From positions 1 through 11,420 of the forward strand of contig JASHSR010000393.1 in the NCBI GenBank assembly GCA_030038645.1: 11,420 nt of DNA, given 5' to 3'. The position numbers were made by a program, and so were the translations under genes. Position 1 is the stretch's first letter. Each line of letters begins with the position of its first letter. Below the pieces are notes generated by a model. It had not been told where the DNA came from, searched no databases, and was given only the letters and a program-made list of their open reading frames with translations. Shown here piece by piece: positions 1 to 7,409 of the stretch. The DNA comes from Gammaproteobacteria bacterium. Lineage in GTDB: Bacteria; Pseudomonadota; Gammaproteobacteria; Steroidobacterales; Steroidobacteraceae.

Positions 1-267
1 CCCCCTTCGCCCGCAGAGCTCAGTCGGGGCGAGGCGCTTTATGCCCGGCACTGCGCGCGCTGCCACGGCGTGCAGGCCCGCGGTGGCATCAAGGACCTGC
101 GCCACATGTCTCCGCAGGCGCACGCCCATTTCCTCGACATCGTGCTCGGAGGCGCGCGGGCGAAGGCGGGCATGGCGAGCTTCGCGGACGTGCTCTCGCC
201 CGCGGATGCGCGCGCCATACACGACTATCTCATTGTGCGCGCGAACGAGGACTGGGGAAAGCATTGA
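1..267 (+). CDS. C-terminal cytochrome c domain of a probable PQQ-dependent alcohol dehydrogenase (5' end outside the window)
   Basis: The frame is open from base 1 and ends at the TGA at 265-267, so only the last 88 codons of a longer protein are present. A haem-binding CxxCH motif (CARCH) is encoded at 52-66. The probable axial methionine lies in GMASFADVLSP (Met codon 172-174). The tail AIHDYLIVRANEDWGKH is typical of the cytochrome c domain fused to the C-terminus of quinohaemoprotein (PQQ) alcohol dehydrogenases, which oxidise alcohols or aldehydes in the periplasm and pass electrons through the haem. The haem domain is directly visible. The PQQ propeller is outside the window, so the full enzyme is inferred; a stand-alone c-type cytochrome is the alternative. 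A CmcJ-like gene follows 41 bases later on the same strand, probably in one transcript. Confidence 0.8.
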   Translation, partial: PPSPAELSRGEALYARHCARCHGVQARGGIKDLRHMSPQAHAHFLDIVLGGARAKAGMASFADVLSPADARAIHDYLIVRANEDWGKH

Positions 268-308
268 CGCTGATCGAAGGCCGCTCGACGATCCGGGAGG
301 AATGCACG

Positions 309-1172
309 ATGCACTCTTTGAGAGCGACGTTGAATTATCTGGCGCCCATGTCGGAGCCGCCCGTCTTCTGCGGACCGGACTCCCCGGTCACGAACTTGAA
401 GTACGACTGCCGGACGGTCGAGATTCGCAATGCGCGCACCCTGCCCGCGCCGGCTTCCCTCGAGCGCGAGGGCTTCGCGCTGGTCGAGCACTCGAGCACG
501 GTGCACGACTTCCGCGACCGGGACGAGCTCGACGGGCGCTACGGGCGCGAGCTCGCCGAGCTCATCGAGCGTCTCACCGGCGCGGCCGACGTGCGGGTGG
601 TCCCCGGCTCGACAGGCCGCCTCGCCGACCGCCGCGACGAGAGCGCGGCTCGGCGGACCTTGCCCGCCGCGCATCAAGTGCACTGGGACTACACCGAGCT
701 CACGGCCCGCACGGTGTTCCTGCCGCAGATTGCCCGACTCATGGGAACGGATGCCGACGCCGCTCTCAGGCGATTTCGCCGCGTCACGGTGTATCAGACA
801 TGGCGCGCCCTGTCCGGTCCCGATCAAGATGTTCCCTTGGCGCTCGTGGACGGGCGCACCGTGCGCCCCGACGATCTCGCCACCTGTGCCTTGAGCGCAG
901 GTTCTGATGGAACGGATGATCCACAGGCGGGCAACGCCCGCTACGCCGATGGGAAACTCTCGCAGTTCAGCCTCGGCCGGTACCGCCCCGAGCACCGCTG
1001 GTACTACTTCCCGCGGATGCGCCCCGATGAGCTGCTGATCTTCAAGGGATACGAATACCACGCGCCCCGTCAGCAGCCGGTGCTGCATACGGCCTTCGAC
1101 GACCCGACGGCACCGCCCTCGACGCCGCCGCGCCGCAGCGTCGAGGTGCGGCTCTTTGCTTTCTTCGAGTAG
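309..1172 (+). CDS. CmcJ/NvfI-family oxygenase (non-haem iron, 2-oxoglutarate-type fold)
   Basis: A 287-residue protein of the CmcJ/NvfI (cephamycin methoxylase partner / GA4-desaturase-like) family. Visible family motifs are VHWDYT (residues 124-129; His125 and Asp127 as an HxD pair), YQTWRALSGPDQDVPLAL (162-179), FPRMRPDELLIFKGYE (234-249) and LHTAFDDP (259-266; His260 as the probable third ligand), followed by RRSVEVR with a possible 2-oxoglutarate-binding Arg. Members include oxygenases or desaturases and proteins of unknown chemistry; the substrate here is unknown. I chose the ATG at 309 because GGGAGG at 295-300 is 8 bases upstream. The frame also opens at a TTG at 264 that overlaps the previous stop, but that extension lacks a site and family similarity. 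It follows the cytochrome gene closely and converges with the O-demethylase gene, with only 18 bases between their stops. Confidence 0.78.
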   Translation: MHSLRATLNYLAPMSEPPVFCGPDSPVTNLKYDCRTVEIRNARTLPAPASLEREGFALVEHSSTVHDFRDRDELDGRYGRELAELIERLTGAADVRVVPGSTGRLADRRDESAARRTLPAAHQVHWDYTELTARTVFLPQIARLMGTDADAALRRFRRVTVYQTWRALSGPDQDVPLALVDGRTVRPDDLATCALSAGSDGTDDPQAGNARYADGKLSQFSLGRYRPEHRWYYFPRMRPDELLIFKGYEYHAPRQQPVLHTAFDDPTAPPSTPPRRSVEVRLFAFFE

Positions 1173-1190
1173 CGCCGTCCGCGCGCGACG

Positions 1191-2612
1191 TTACCCCTGG
1201 GATGGCCCGACCGCGGCGCGCTTCAGACGCTGCACGGCGAGCGCATACGGGACGGGAGCGACCGTGGCGCGAATGTCGGTCTGGCGATGCCGCTCGACAT
1301 GGGGCTTGCGCGACCCGCCGTCCCGCTCTCCCCATCTCACCACGACTTCCGTTCCCGGGCTCGCGTCCGCGACGTCCACCATCGCGAGCGATAGAGTCTC
1401 GCGCTCGTTGATCGTATAGCCGCAGAACGTCGAGATGCCGATCAGGCGGCCGTCGAGGCTGCGGACTTCGTCGTTCTGCTGGAAGCTGTAGTACGAGACC
1501 GGCATTTCCATGAACTTGTAGGGGATGCCCGGCTGATACAGCGAGTCCCGCACTCTCGCCACGTCGTCCTTGTTCCAGACCAGCGTCACCTTCGTGCGAT
1601 GCGGCTCGCGCGCCATGCGCTCGAGCGCCGCGCGGCCGACGAAGTGGTGATCGAACTTCATCAGGCGATCGAGACCCAGGTCGTACGGCGTGACGTAGTA
1701 GTCCTCGATGTTCTTCGAGCGGAAGCTGCCGCCGAGCTGTGCCTTGGCCTCCCACGAATCGGCCGAAAGCCATTGCCGGAACTCCCGCAGGTCCTCGCCG
1801 GTGTAGATCGCGGGCAGGGGATACGGTATCCACCCCTCCTCGCCCACGGTACTGAAGTACGTCCGCGTTCCCGCCCGCATGAGCCCCCACGCTCGCCCCG
1901 CCTCCAGGATGGCCGCCCGCACGGCGGGCCCCTCCTCGTACGGGCCCGACAGCTCGACGCCCTGATGTCCGGCCATACCGTGCCTCAGCACATGTACCTC
2001 GTGGCCGGCGATCCGCACGCGAGCCGTGTGAAAGAAGGGAATTTCCGGAACCTGCCCCTCGACGACCGCCGCGAAGATCTTGCTGGCGTTGGGTCCGTCG
2101 ATCTGGAAGCGGAATTTGACGCGCCTGCCGGCGGGATTGTCCCAGGTCGCGTTGTCGCGACTCACCGTCACGTCGTATCCGCCGCGCTCGGCGTTGAAAT
2201 GAACCCAGTCGAGCAGGTACATGCCGCTGATCAGCTCGAACTCGTCGAGCACGTGCCGGTGCAGGATGCACTCGCCGATCACGTATCCGCGCGCGTTGCA
2301 CGCGACATACTGCTTGGCCCGGCCGGGCACGAAATTGTGGAAGTTGTTGATTCCCAGCCGCTCGAGCAGGCTGAAGGCGCCCGGCCCCTTCAGGAAAAGC
2401 TCCGGCATGTGGTGCGATTGGTCGAACAATATGGCCGACTCGCGCCAGGCGCGCTGCTCGTCCCGCCAGTTCGTGAACTCCGGAGGGACGGGACTCAGCT
2501 CGGGTCTGTGCTTGGCGTGAGGCGCGAGCGTCTCGTGATAGAAATACTCCACGAGATCCGGCGTCGCATCGATCAAATCCTGCAGGCTGCGGTGCTGCAC
2601 TTCACGTCCCAT
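1191..2612 (-). CDS. Tetrahydrofolate-dependent aromatic O-demethylase, LigM/DesA-like
   Basis: A 473-residue GcvT-fold protein, close to the length of LigM (about 471). LigM and DesA move the O-methyl group of vanillate or syringate to tetrahydrofolate in the cytoplasm, giving a catechol-type diol. Segments shared with LigM as I remember it: FTNWRDEQRAWRESAILFDQ (46-65), GRAKQYV (97-103), LRHGMAGHQGVELSGPYE (209-226), EEGWIPYPLPAIYTGE (258-273), GGSFRSKNIEDYYVTPY (294-310), FDHHFVGRAALE (320-331), WGERDGGSRKPHVERHRQ (427-444). Tyr252 in TRTY is where I expect the catalytic Tyr of LigM, an inference from a remembered alignment. I chose the ATG at 2612 on homology; its ribosome site is weak (GAGGG at 2625-2629, 12 bases away). 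A GTG at 2660 would add 16 residues of low-quality sequence. It lies 114 bases after the receptor gene and probably shares its transcript. The true substrate could be another methoxy-aromatic. Confidence 0.88.
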   Translation of the reverse strand: MGREVQHRSLQDLIDATPDLVEYFYHETLAPHAKHRPELSPVPPEFTNWRDEQRAWRESAILFDQSHHMPELFLKGPGAFSLLERLGINNFHNFVPGRAKQYVACNARGYVIGECILHRHVLDEFELISGMYLLDWVHFNAERGGYDVTVSRDNATWDNPAGRRVKFRFQIDGPNASKIFAAVVEGQVPEIPFFHTARVRIAGHEVHVLRHGMAGHQGVELSGPYEEGPAVRAAILEAGRAWGLMRAGTRTYFSTVGEEGWIPYPLPAIYTGEDLREFRQWLSADSWEAKAQLGGSFRSKNIEDYYVTPYDLGLDRLMKFDHHFVGRAALERMAREPHRTKVTLVWNKDDVARVRDSLYQPGIPYKFMEMPVSYYSFQQNDEVRSLDGRLIGISTFCGYTINERETLSLAMVDVADASPGTEVVVRWGERDGGSRKPHVERHRQTDIRATVAPVPYALAVQRLKRAAVGPSQG

Positions 2613-2634
2613 GATCGCGAAAAACCCTCGTCTG

Positions 2635-2653
2635 GAGCGGCCCGAAGCCGCTC
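2635..2653 (-). promoter_or_regulatory. Intercistronic hairpin between receptor and O-demethylase genes
   Basis: A perfect 7-bp stem (GAGCGGC / GCCGCTC) closes a 5-base loop. Read on the minus-strand transcript the loop is UUCGG, so a very stable C-UUCG-G turn is possible. A T-run at 2620-2624 follows, but about 10 bases after the stem, so this is not a classic terminator. It begins 74 bases after the receptor stop and ends 22 bases before the demethylase start. A 5-bp stem CCGGA/TCCGG at 2662-2676 lies just upstream. Possible roles are mRNA stabilisation or partial attenuation. Confidence 0.4.
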
Positions 2654-2726
2654 GCGTCACGCCGGACTCGCTCCGGTCGTCGCTCGGGCGCTCGCGTGCC
2701 GCGCGTCGCGCAAGCGCGCGAGCTCT

Positions 2727-5249
2727 CTAGAAGAACGTCCGGCGGGCCGTGAGCATCACTTCCCTCGGACGCCCGATGGCGGCCGCCGCGAAGCCCGTCT
2801 CGCTGAACTCGGCCGCGTTGGTGTTCTCGTAATAGAACTTGTCGAAGAGGTTCGTGATCGCGAGCTGCGCCTCCCACTCGCTGCTCGGCGAATCCCAGGT
2901 GAGATGGAAGTTGGACACCCACCGGGCTGGCATGGATGCGACGAAGGTATTCTGCGGATCGGAGAACATGCGACTGACGAAGTCGCCGTCGAGCCGCGGC
3001 GTGAGGCTGCCGAGGCGGTTGCCGAGCTGCAGAGCGTACTGAATGCCGACGTCAATCTTGTACTTCGGAGTGTACAGGTTCGTGCAGGTGATGCACGGTC
3101 CTTGCAGATCGGGCACCCCCGGGATGGGACTGTCGTTGAGGACGAGCCAGCGCCAGTGCAGATAGCTGAAGGAGCCGTTCACCAGCAGACCGTCGACCGG
3201 CCGCGCCTCGATCTCCGCCTCCGCGCCCGTGATGCGGGCGTTGCCCGCGTTCTTGTAGATCGATGCGCCGTCCGGCTGGAACGCGTCCATCTGATAGCCG
3301 TCGTAGTCGCTGACGAAGCCCGCCAAATTGAGCCTCAGTCGCCGGTCCAGGAATTCGCTCTTCAGTCCGACCTCGTAGGACGTGAGCGTCTCCGGACCGA
3401 ACGGCAGTGCCTGAGCGAGCGTGGCCGGCGTGGGATTGATTCCGCCCGCCTTGAAGCCGGTGGAGTACTGCAGATAGGTCATGAGCTGCGGCAGCCACTG
3501 GTATTGAATGCTCGCGCGATAGTCGGAGCGATTGGATACGGCCGGCGGCCCCGAGCCGACCACGTCGAGAAGCGGCGAGAACAGGCCGAAATCGTCGAAG
3601 ACGTACGACTTGTACGTGTGGGTGAACCGATATCCGCCGATGAGGCTCAGCTTGCTGGTCGGATGAATCGTGCCCGTGGCGTACCCCGCATACGAGCGCT
3701 CGGTCACGAGATCGTTCCCCGTCTTGGTGAGGCCGCCGGGCAGGAAGAACAATCCCTCTGGGCCGTCGACGAATTGATCGAAGGTCTGATGCGAGTCGAA
3801 GTAGAAGCCGCCGACGGTATATTCCAGGAACCGGTCGAAAGCGCTCCCGTTGAGCCTCGCCTCCTGGGTGACCTGCCGGTAGTCGATGGCGTAGGTGCCG
3901 CCCGTCGCCTGCAGCGGCGTGCCGTCGACGTCGGCGGCCAGATAGCCGTTCGTCGTGCGATAGCCGCTGATCAACTTGAGGCTGAGATCGCTCGTCAGGC
4001 GGTAGTCGACCGTGCCTGCGACGCCGTACGCGTGATCGTAGCCGTTGGGATCGATATTGTAATGGAGGACGGGATCCGTGTAGCCGTCGTATGAGACGTA
4101 TTGGCCCGGGGGCGGAATGAAGCGGCTGTCGGCCACGACGCCGAAGAGCGACTGCTGGAGCGCCTGCCATCCCGCCGGGATGACGGCGGGGTTGATCGCG
4201 ATGAGCGTGTTCGCCGAAGGTTGGTTCGTGTTGTACTCCACGTCCGTGGTGAGATTGACCTCCAGCCGATCGGACGGGATCCAGCGCAGCGCGCCACGCA
4301 GCATGTTGTCGTTGCTGCCGCCCTCGTGACCCAGGCTGCAGCCCTGCTCCTCGGGATTCTGGACTGGGAGCGTTCCCGAGAGCGCGGGATAGGCGCAGGC
4401 GAAATCGATCCGGTCGATGTATCCGTTGTCGGCGACGTTCGCGCCCGATATGCGCAGAAAGAGCTGACCCGGCACGATCGCTACATCGAAGGCGCCCCGA
4501 ACCTCCCGCTTCTCGTTCGATCCGTAGCCCGCCTCCAGATAGCCGTCATCGCTGCCCGTCGGCTTCTGGGTATAGAGCTTCACGGCGCCGCCGATCGAGT
4601 CGAATCCCGCGAGCGTGCCTTGCGGGCCGCGGAGAATCTCGACGCGATCGAGGTCGACGAGATCGAAATCCGCCCCGTACGTGCTGCCAAAGTAAACGTC
4701 GTCGATGTACACGCCGACGCCTTGATCCACCGCGGGAATGATGTCGTACTGGCCGACGCCGCGGATGTAGAACTGCGCGGCTCCCGTGTTGAGGCCGTTC
4801 CCTTTCTCGAAGGTCACGTTGGGAGCGGACGCCGACACGTCCGAGATGTCCGTATAGCCCTGCTCCCGCAGCATGCTTTCGCTGAGCGCGGTGATCGCGA
4901 GCGGCGTGTTCTGCAGGTCCTGCTGGCGGAACTGGGCGGTGACCACGACCTCCTGAAGTGCCCCGTCATCCGGCGACTGTGACGCACCGCCCGACGCCGA
5001 GGCGGAGCCGGCGGCCGGCGCCGCTGCCACGGCGTCGGAGGCCGCCACGGACGCGGCAGGGGTTGAAGCCGCTGCGACGGGCGATTGCGAGCTCGCTTGC
5101 GCACCGTCATCGGCGCGCGCCGCCGATCCGCCGAGACCGACGAGCCCGGCGGCGAGCATGCAGATTGAGACGGAGCCACGGCGGAGCGCCGTGCGCGGGC
5201 CGCAACGCCGTCGCGAGGCGGCAGTGCCCTTCACGAGACAAGCTGTCAT
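2727..5249 (-). CDS. TonB-dependent outer-membrane receptor
   Basis: An 840-residue receptor that would import a large or scarce ligand using TonB energy. A signal peptide (Arg-rich start, hydrophobic SICMLAAGLVGLGG, cleavage near ARA/DD at about residue 47) is followed by an Ala/Ser-rich linker (about 48-94). A TonB box (LQEVVVTAQ, 98-106) comes next, then the plug, with TPLAITALSESMLREQGY, YIRGVGQ, GVGVYIDDVYFG and VEILRGPQGTLAGFDSIGGA. The barrel ends in LTARRTFF with the C-terminal Phe expected for outer-membrane insertion. Length is normal. The ATG at 5249 has an AAGGGGG site just upstream; an in-frame extension to 5300 has no support. It heads a two-gene unit with the O-demethylase, so methoxylated aromatic uptake is a reasonable inference, but receptor ligands cannot be read from sequence. 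Expression is probably controlled by the promoter and operator at 5436-5478. Confidence 0.93.
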   Translation of the reverse strand: MTACLVKGTAASRRRCGPRTALRRGSVSICMLAAGLVGLGGSAARADDGAQASSQSPVAAASTPAASVAASDAVAAAPAAGSASASGGASQSPDDGALQEVVVTAQFRQQDLQNTPLAITALSESMLREQGYTDISDVSASAPNVTFEKGNGLNTGAAQFYIRGVGQYDIIPAVDQGVGVYIDDVYFGSTYGADFDLVDLDRVEILRGPQGTLAGFDSIGGAVKLYTQKPTGSDDGYLEAGYGSNEKREVRGAFDVAIVPGQLFLRISGANVADNGYIDRIDFACAYPALSGTLPVQNPEEQGCSLGHEGGSNDNMLRGALRWIPSDRLEVNLTTDVEYNTNQPSANTLIAINPAVIPAGWQALQQSLFGVVADSRFIPPPGQYVSYDGYTDPVLHYNIDPNGYDHAYGVAGTVDYRLTSDLSLKLISGYRTTNGYLAADVDGTPLQATGGTYAIDYRQVTQEARLNGSAFDRFLEYTVGGFYFDSHQTFDQFVDGPEGLFFLPGGLTKTGNDLVTERSYAGYATGTIHPTSKLSLIGGYRFTHTYKSYVFDDFGLFSPLLDVVGSGPPAVSNRSDYRASIQYQWLPQLMTYLQYSTGFKAGGINPTPATLAQALPFGPETLTSYEVGLKSEFLDRRLRLNLAGFVSDYDGYQMDAFQPDGASIYKNAGNARITGAEAEIEARPVDGLLVNGSFSYLHWRWLVLNDSPIPGVPDLQGPCITCTNLYTPKYKIDVGIQYALQLGNRLGSLTPRLDGDFVSRMFSDPQNTFVASMPARWVSNFHLTWDSPSSEWEAQLAITNLFDKFYYENTNAAEFSETGFAAAAIGRPREVMLTARRTFF

Positions 5250-5435
5250 GGATCCCCCTTTCGGAACTGGAACCGTCGGTCCCGGCCGCGGCCCTCGCAA
5301 GGAAGGCTCGGCGATCTGGTCACAAGGTCAGAAGCTCGCGGCACCCTGCGCCCGCGCGCCCGCCGCTTCGTTCATTCGGACTTGCGCTCCCGCCGCGACC
5401 GCTCCAGGGCGCAGGCGACGCAGGCCGCAGATGCT

Positions 5436-5456
5436 GCATTATGATTATCAGCATAC
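5436..5456 (+). promoter_or_regulatory. Operator-like 21-bp motif, copy A
   Basis: Left half GCATTATGAT, centre T, right half ATCAGCATAC. The TGATNATCA core is a perfect palindrome and the outer bases are partly symmetric. It overlaps the -10 of the receptor promoter. It belongs to a set of four copies in this window and is a candidate binding site for the MarR protein encoded at 9809-10417. Confidence 0.65.
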
Positions 5457-5478
5457 GCGATCGAGATGCCTCTGACAA
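5450..5478 (-). promoter_or_regulatory. Probable sigma-70 promoter of the TonB receptor gene
   Basis: On the minus strand a -35 TTGTCA (5478 to 5473) is separated by exactly 17 bases from a -10 TATGCT (5455 to 5450). The -10 lies inside operator-like copy A, as expected for repression by occlusion. The predicted leader to the receptor ATG is roughly 190 bases. Confidence 0.55.
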
Positions 5479-5550
5479 GGCGTTTCGATGCGCGGGCTGG
5501 ACCCGGCCATCGCCCGCTCGGCGGTCTGCTTCCAGTACACTCATTTTATT

Positions 5551-5571
5551 GTATTATGATGATCTGTATAC
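5551..5571 (+). promoter_or_regulatory. Operator-like 21-bp motif, copy B
   Basis: Left half GTATTATGAT, centre G, right half ATCTGTATAC. It lies in an AT-rich stretch 170 bases upstream of the MmgE/PrpD-like ATG and 94 bases from copy A. It contains a -10-like TATTAT (5552-5557) on the plus strand, though I see no strong -35. It probably controls the PrpD-like gene, and perhaps the receptor through paired binding with copy A. Confidence 0.65.
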
Positions 5572-5741
5572 GCTGATAAATGCCGACGCCGGCCCGTTGA
5601 GCGCCGGAGTCGCCCGCGACCCGGCTCCCTCGAGGCTGCCGGCGCGCGGTGCGCTGCGGCGCCCCCGCGCGGCGTGGGTCGCGCTCGCCTCGCTCTCTGC
5701 GGCCGGCATCGCCTCGAGAAGCGCGATACGGGGGTGGGGCG

Positions 5742-7364
5742 ATGAGCATCAACCGCAGAGAATTCATCAACGAGTCGGCCATGCTCGTCTCGGGCGCGAT
5801 TGCGTCGCCTATCGCTGCGTCGGCAGCGGGGTCCGCACGGGCAACCTCGGTGCCGGCGAGCGGTTCCACGCCGTCGGCCGGGGGCCCCGCCGATCGGACT
5901 GCGGGCGCAGGCCGACCGATCGTCGAGCCGTTCGCGGAGACGCGGGGAGGGCGCAGCGCGAACCCCGCGATCGAGACGCGGGCCCTCGCGGCGCACTGTG
6001 TCGACGTCAAGTACTCGGATCTCGACGAGGCCACGCTTCGCAGGGCGAAGCGTCGCGTCCTCGATCTCGTCGGATGCGCGATCGGCGGCGTTCCCGATCC
6101 GGGCAATTCGGGGCTGATCGACATGCTGCGCGCCTCGGGCGGAGCGCCGCAGGCTTCGGTGATCGGCTATCCCCTCAAGACCTCCGCCGCCCATGCGGCG
6201 CTCGCGAACGCGGTCATCGCGCGCTCGTACGACTTCGAGGTGATGACGGTCGTCGTCGCGGGTCGCGCGATCGGCTCGCATAATTCTCCGACGACCTGCA
6301 TGACGGCGCTCGCGCTGTGCGAGAAGCAGGCGCTGTCGGGGAAGGACTTCCTCGCCGCGCTCGTCGTTGGGGACGATCTCGCGGCGCGCTTGCTCGCGGC
6401 GTCCGGGCTCGACCTGGGGCTCGGGTGGGACGGGGCGGCGATCTACACGGCGATTCCCGCGACCGCCATCGCCTCCCGCCTGCTCGGCCTCACGGCTGGG
6501 CAGACGCAGGACGCCTTCGGCCTCGCCCTCGACACGATCGCCGGAACCAACCAGAACACGTGGGACAGCGCGACCGACTGGAAGCTTCCGCAGGGCTACT
6601 CCGCGCGCAACGCGATCCATGCGGCGGAGCTCGGCCGACGCGGTTGGGTTGGCATCGGCGATGCGCTGCGCGCGCCGTACGGTTTCTTCGCTCAGTACAC
6701 CGCTGGCTGCGAGCACCCGGAAGTCCTCACTGCGGGCCTCGGCAAGGTCTTCTACTCGGAGGAGTACTTCAAGCCCTATCCCGCCTGCGCGGCCTCTCAT
6801 ACGAGCATCGAGTGCGCGCTCGCCGTGAGAGCGAGCCACGGACTGTCGCCGTCCCAGATCGAGCGGGTGACGGTCCGGATCCCTCCGGCGACGTTCGCGA
6901 GTCCCCTGGCGCTGAGGTTCGAGCCGAGCCGCTATTCGCACAGCGGCGCCAATTTCAGCATTCACTTCCAGGTCACCAACGCGCTGCTCAACGGCAGCGT
7001 GCGCCAGGAGCACTACGACGAGAGGCGGATCAGGCGCTCGGACTTCGCGGCGCTATCGAGCAGAGTGCGGCTCGCTCCGCTACCCGAGCCGCGCACGGGC
7101 GTCGAGATCGAGGTCGTCACCGTGGACGGGCGGACGCTGACGCAGCGCAACTCCGGCACGCCCAGCCGTTACCCCGGAGTGAACCCGCTCGGCTACGACG
7201 AGATCGTCGCGAAGTTCCGTCAGCAGGTCGCGTTCTCGGGCTTCGTGCCAAACGCCACGGCGGACGAGATCATCGAGCGGGTGGACACGCTCGAGCGCGA
7301 GACGAGCATTCGGGACTTCGTGGAGCTGCTCACGCGCTCGCATTTCGCCGGCCGGTCCGCCTGA
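5742..7364 (+). CDS. MmgE/PrpD-family protein with a twin-arginine signal
   Basis: A 540-residue protein. MmgE/PrpD members are dehydratases or decarboxylases of small polycarboxylates (2-methylcitrate dehydratase, cis-aconitate decarboxylase). The start MSINRREFINESAMLVSGAI shows a twin-arginine motif followed by a hydrophobic stretch, so Tat export is likely. Residues about 33-75 are low-complexity linker. Family segments follow: RAKRRVLDLVGCAIGG (101-116), NAVIARSYDFEV (156-167), a DWKLPQGYSARNAIHAAELG stretch and YFKPYPACAASHTSIECA, with the Lys and His positions expected late in the fold. The usual DDxH...HPS region after the Asp-Phe pair is altered here (EVMTV...GSHNSP), so activity may differ from known members. 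The start at 5742 has GGGGTGGGG just upstream; the frame opens earlier at 5649 without family sequence. It converges on the LigB-type gene, with both stops inside one inverted repeat. Confidence 0.85.
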   Translation: MSINRREFINESAMLVSGAIASPIAASAAGSARATSVPASGSTPSAGGPADRTAGAGRPIVEPFAETRGGRSANPAIETRALAAHCVDVKYSDLDEATLRRAKRRVLDLVGCAIGGVPDPGNSGLIDMLRASGGAPQASVIGYPLKTSAAHAALANAVIARSYDFEVMTVVVAGRAIGSHNSPTTCMTALALCEKQALSGKDFLAALVVGDDLAARLLAASGLDLGLGWDGAAIYTAIPATAIASRLLGLTAGQTQDAFGLALDTIAGTNQNTWDSATDWKLPQGYSARNAIHAAELGRRGWVGIGDALRAPYGFFAQYTAGCEHPEVLTAGLGKVFYSEEYFKPYPACAASHTSIECALAVRASHGLSPSQIERVTVRIPPATFASPLALRFEPSRYSHSGANFSIHFQVTNALLNGSVRQEHYDERRIRRSDFAALSSRVRLAPLPEPRTGVEIEVVTVDGRTLTQRNSGTPSRYPGVNPLGYDEIVAKFRQQVAFSGFVPNATADEIIERVDTLERETSIRDFVELLTRSHFAGRSA

Positions 7365-7409
7365 GCGCTCGCCCCGGCACCGGCGGAGCGGATCGGCGCG
7401 CTCAGGCGG
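7357..7409. terminator. Candidate bidirectional terminator: 12-bp inverted repeat carrying both stop codons
   Basis: CCGCCTGAGCGC at 7357-7368 and its exact reverse complement at 7398-7409 flank a 29-base GC-rich spacer that can fold further (CCGG-CA-CCGG). The PrpD-like stop TGA (7362-7364) and the minus-strand LigB stop (7402-7404) occupy equivalent positions in the two arms. There is no T-run on either side, so intrinsic termination is uncertain. The symmetric position between convergent genes supports an mRNA end-forming role. Confidence 0.5.

Noticed and set aside
264..308. TTG start of the CmcJ-like gene overlapping the cytochrome stop
   Set aside because: The ATG at 309 has a well-spaced GGGAGG site, and family similarity does not extend upstream of it.
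1191..2612. Glycine-cleavage T protein or sarcosine/dimethylglycine oxidase assignment
   Set aside because: The protein shares the GcvT fold, but the length and many segments match LigM/DesA along the whole protein.
1599..4094. 831-codon open frame on the plus strand
   Set aside because: It is antisense to the LigM-like and TonB receptor genes, both of which show strong family motifs; long open antisense frames are expected in GC-rich DNA. Its sequence shows no family character.
5541..7013. 490-codon minus-strand frame over the PrpD-like gene
   Set aside because: It covers the divergent promoter region and opposes a gene with clear MmgE/PrpD motifs.
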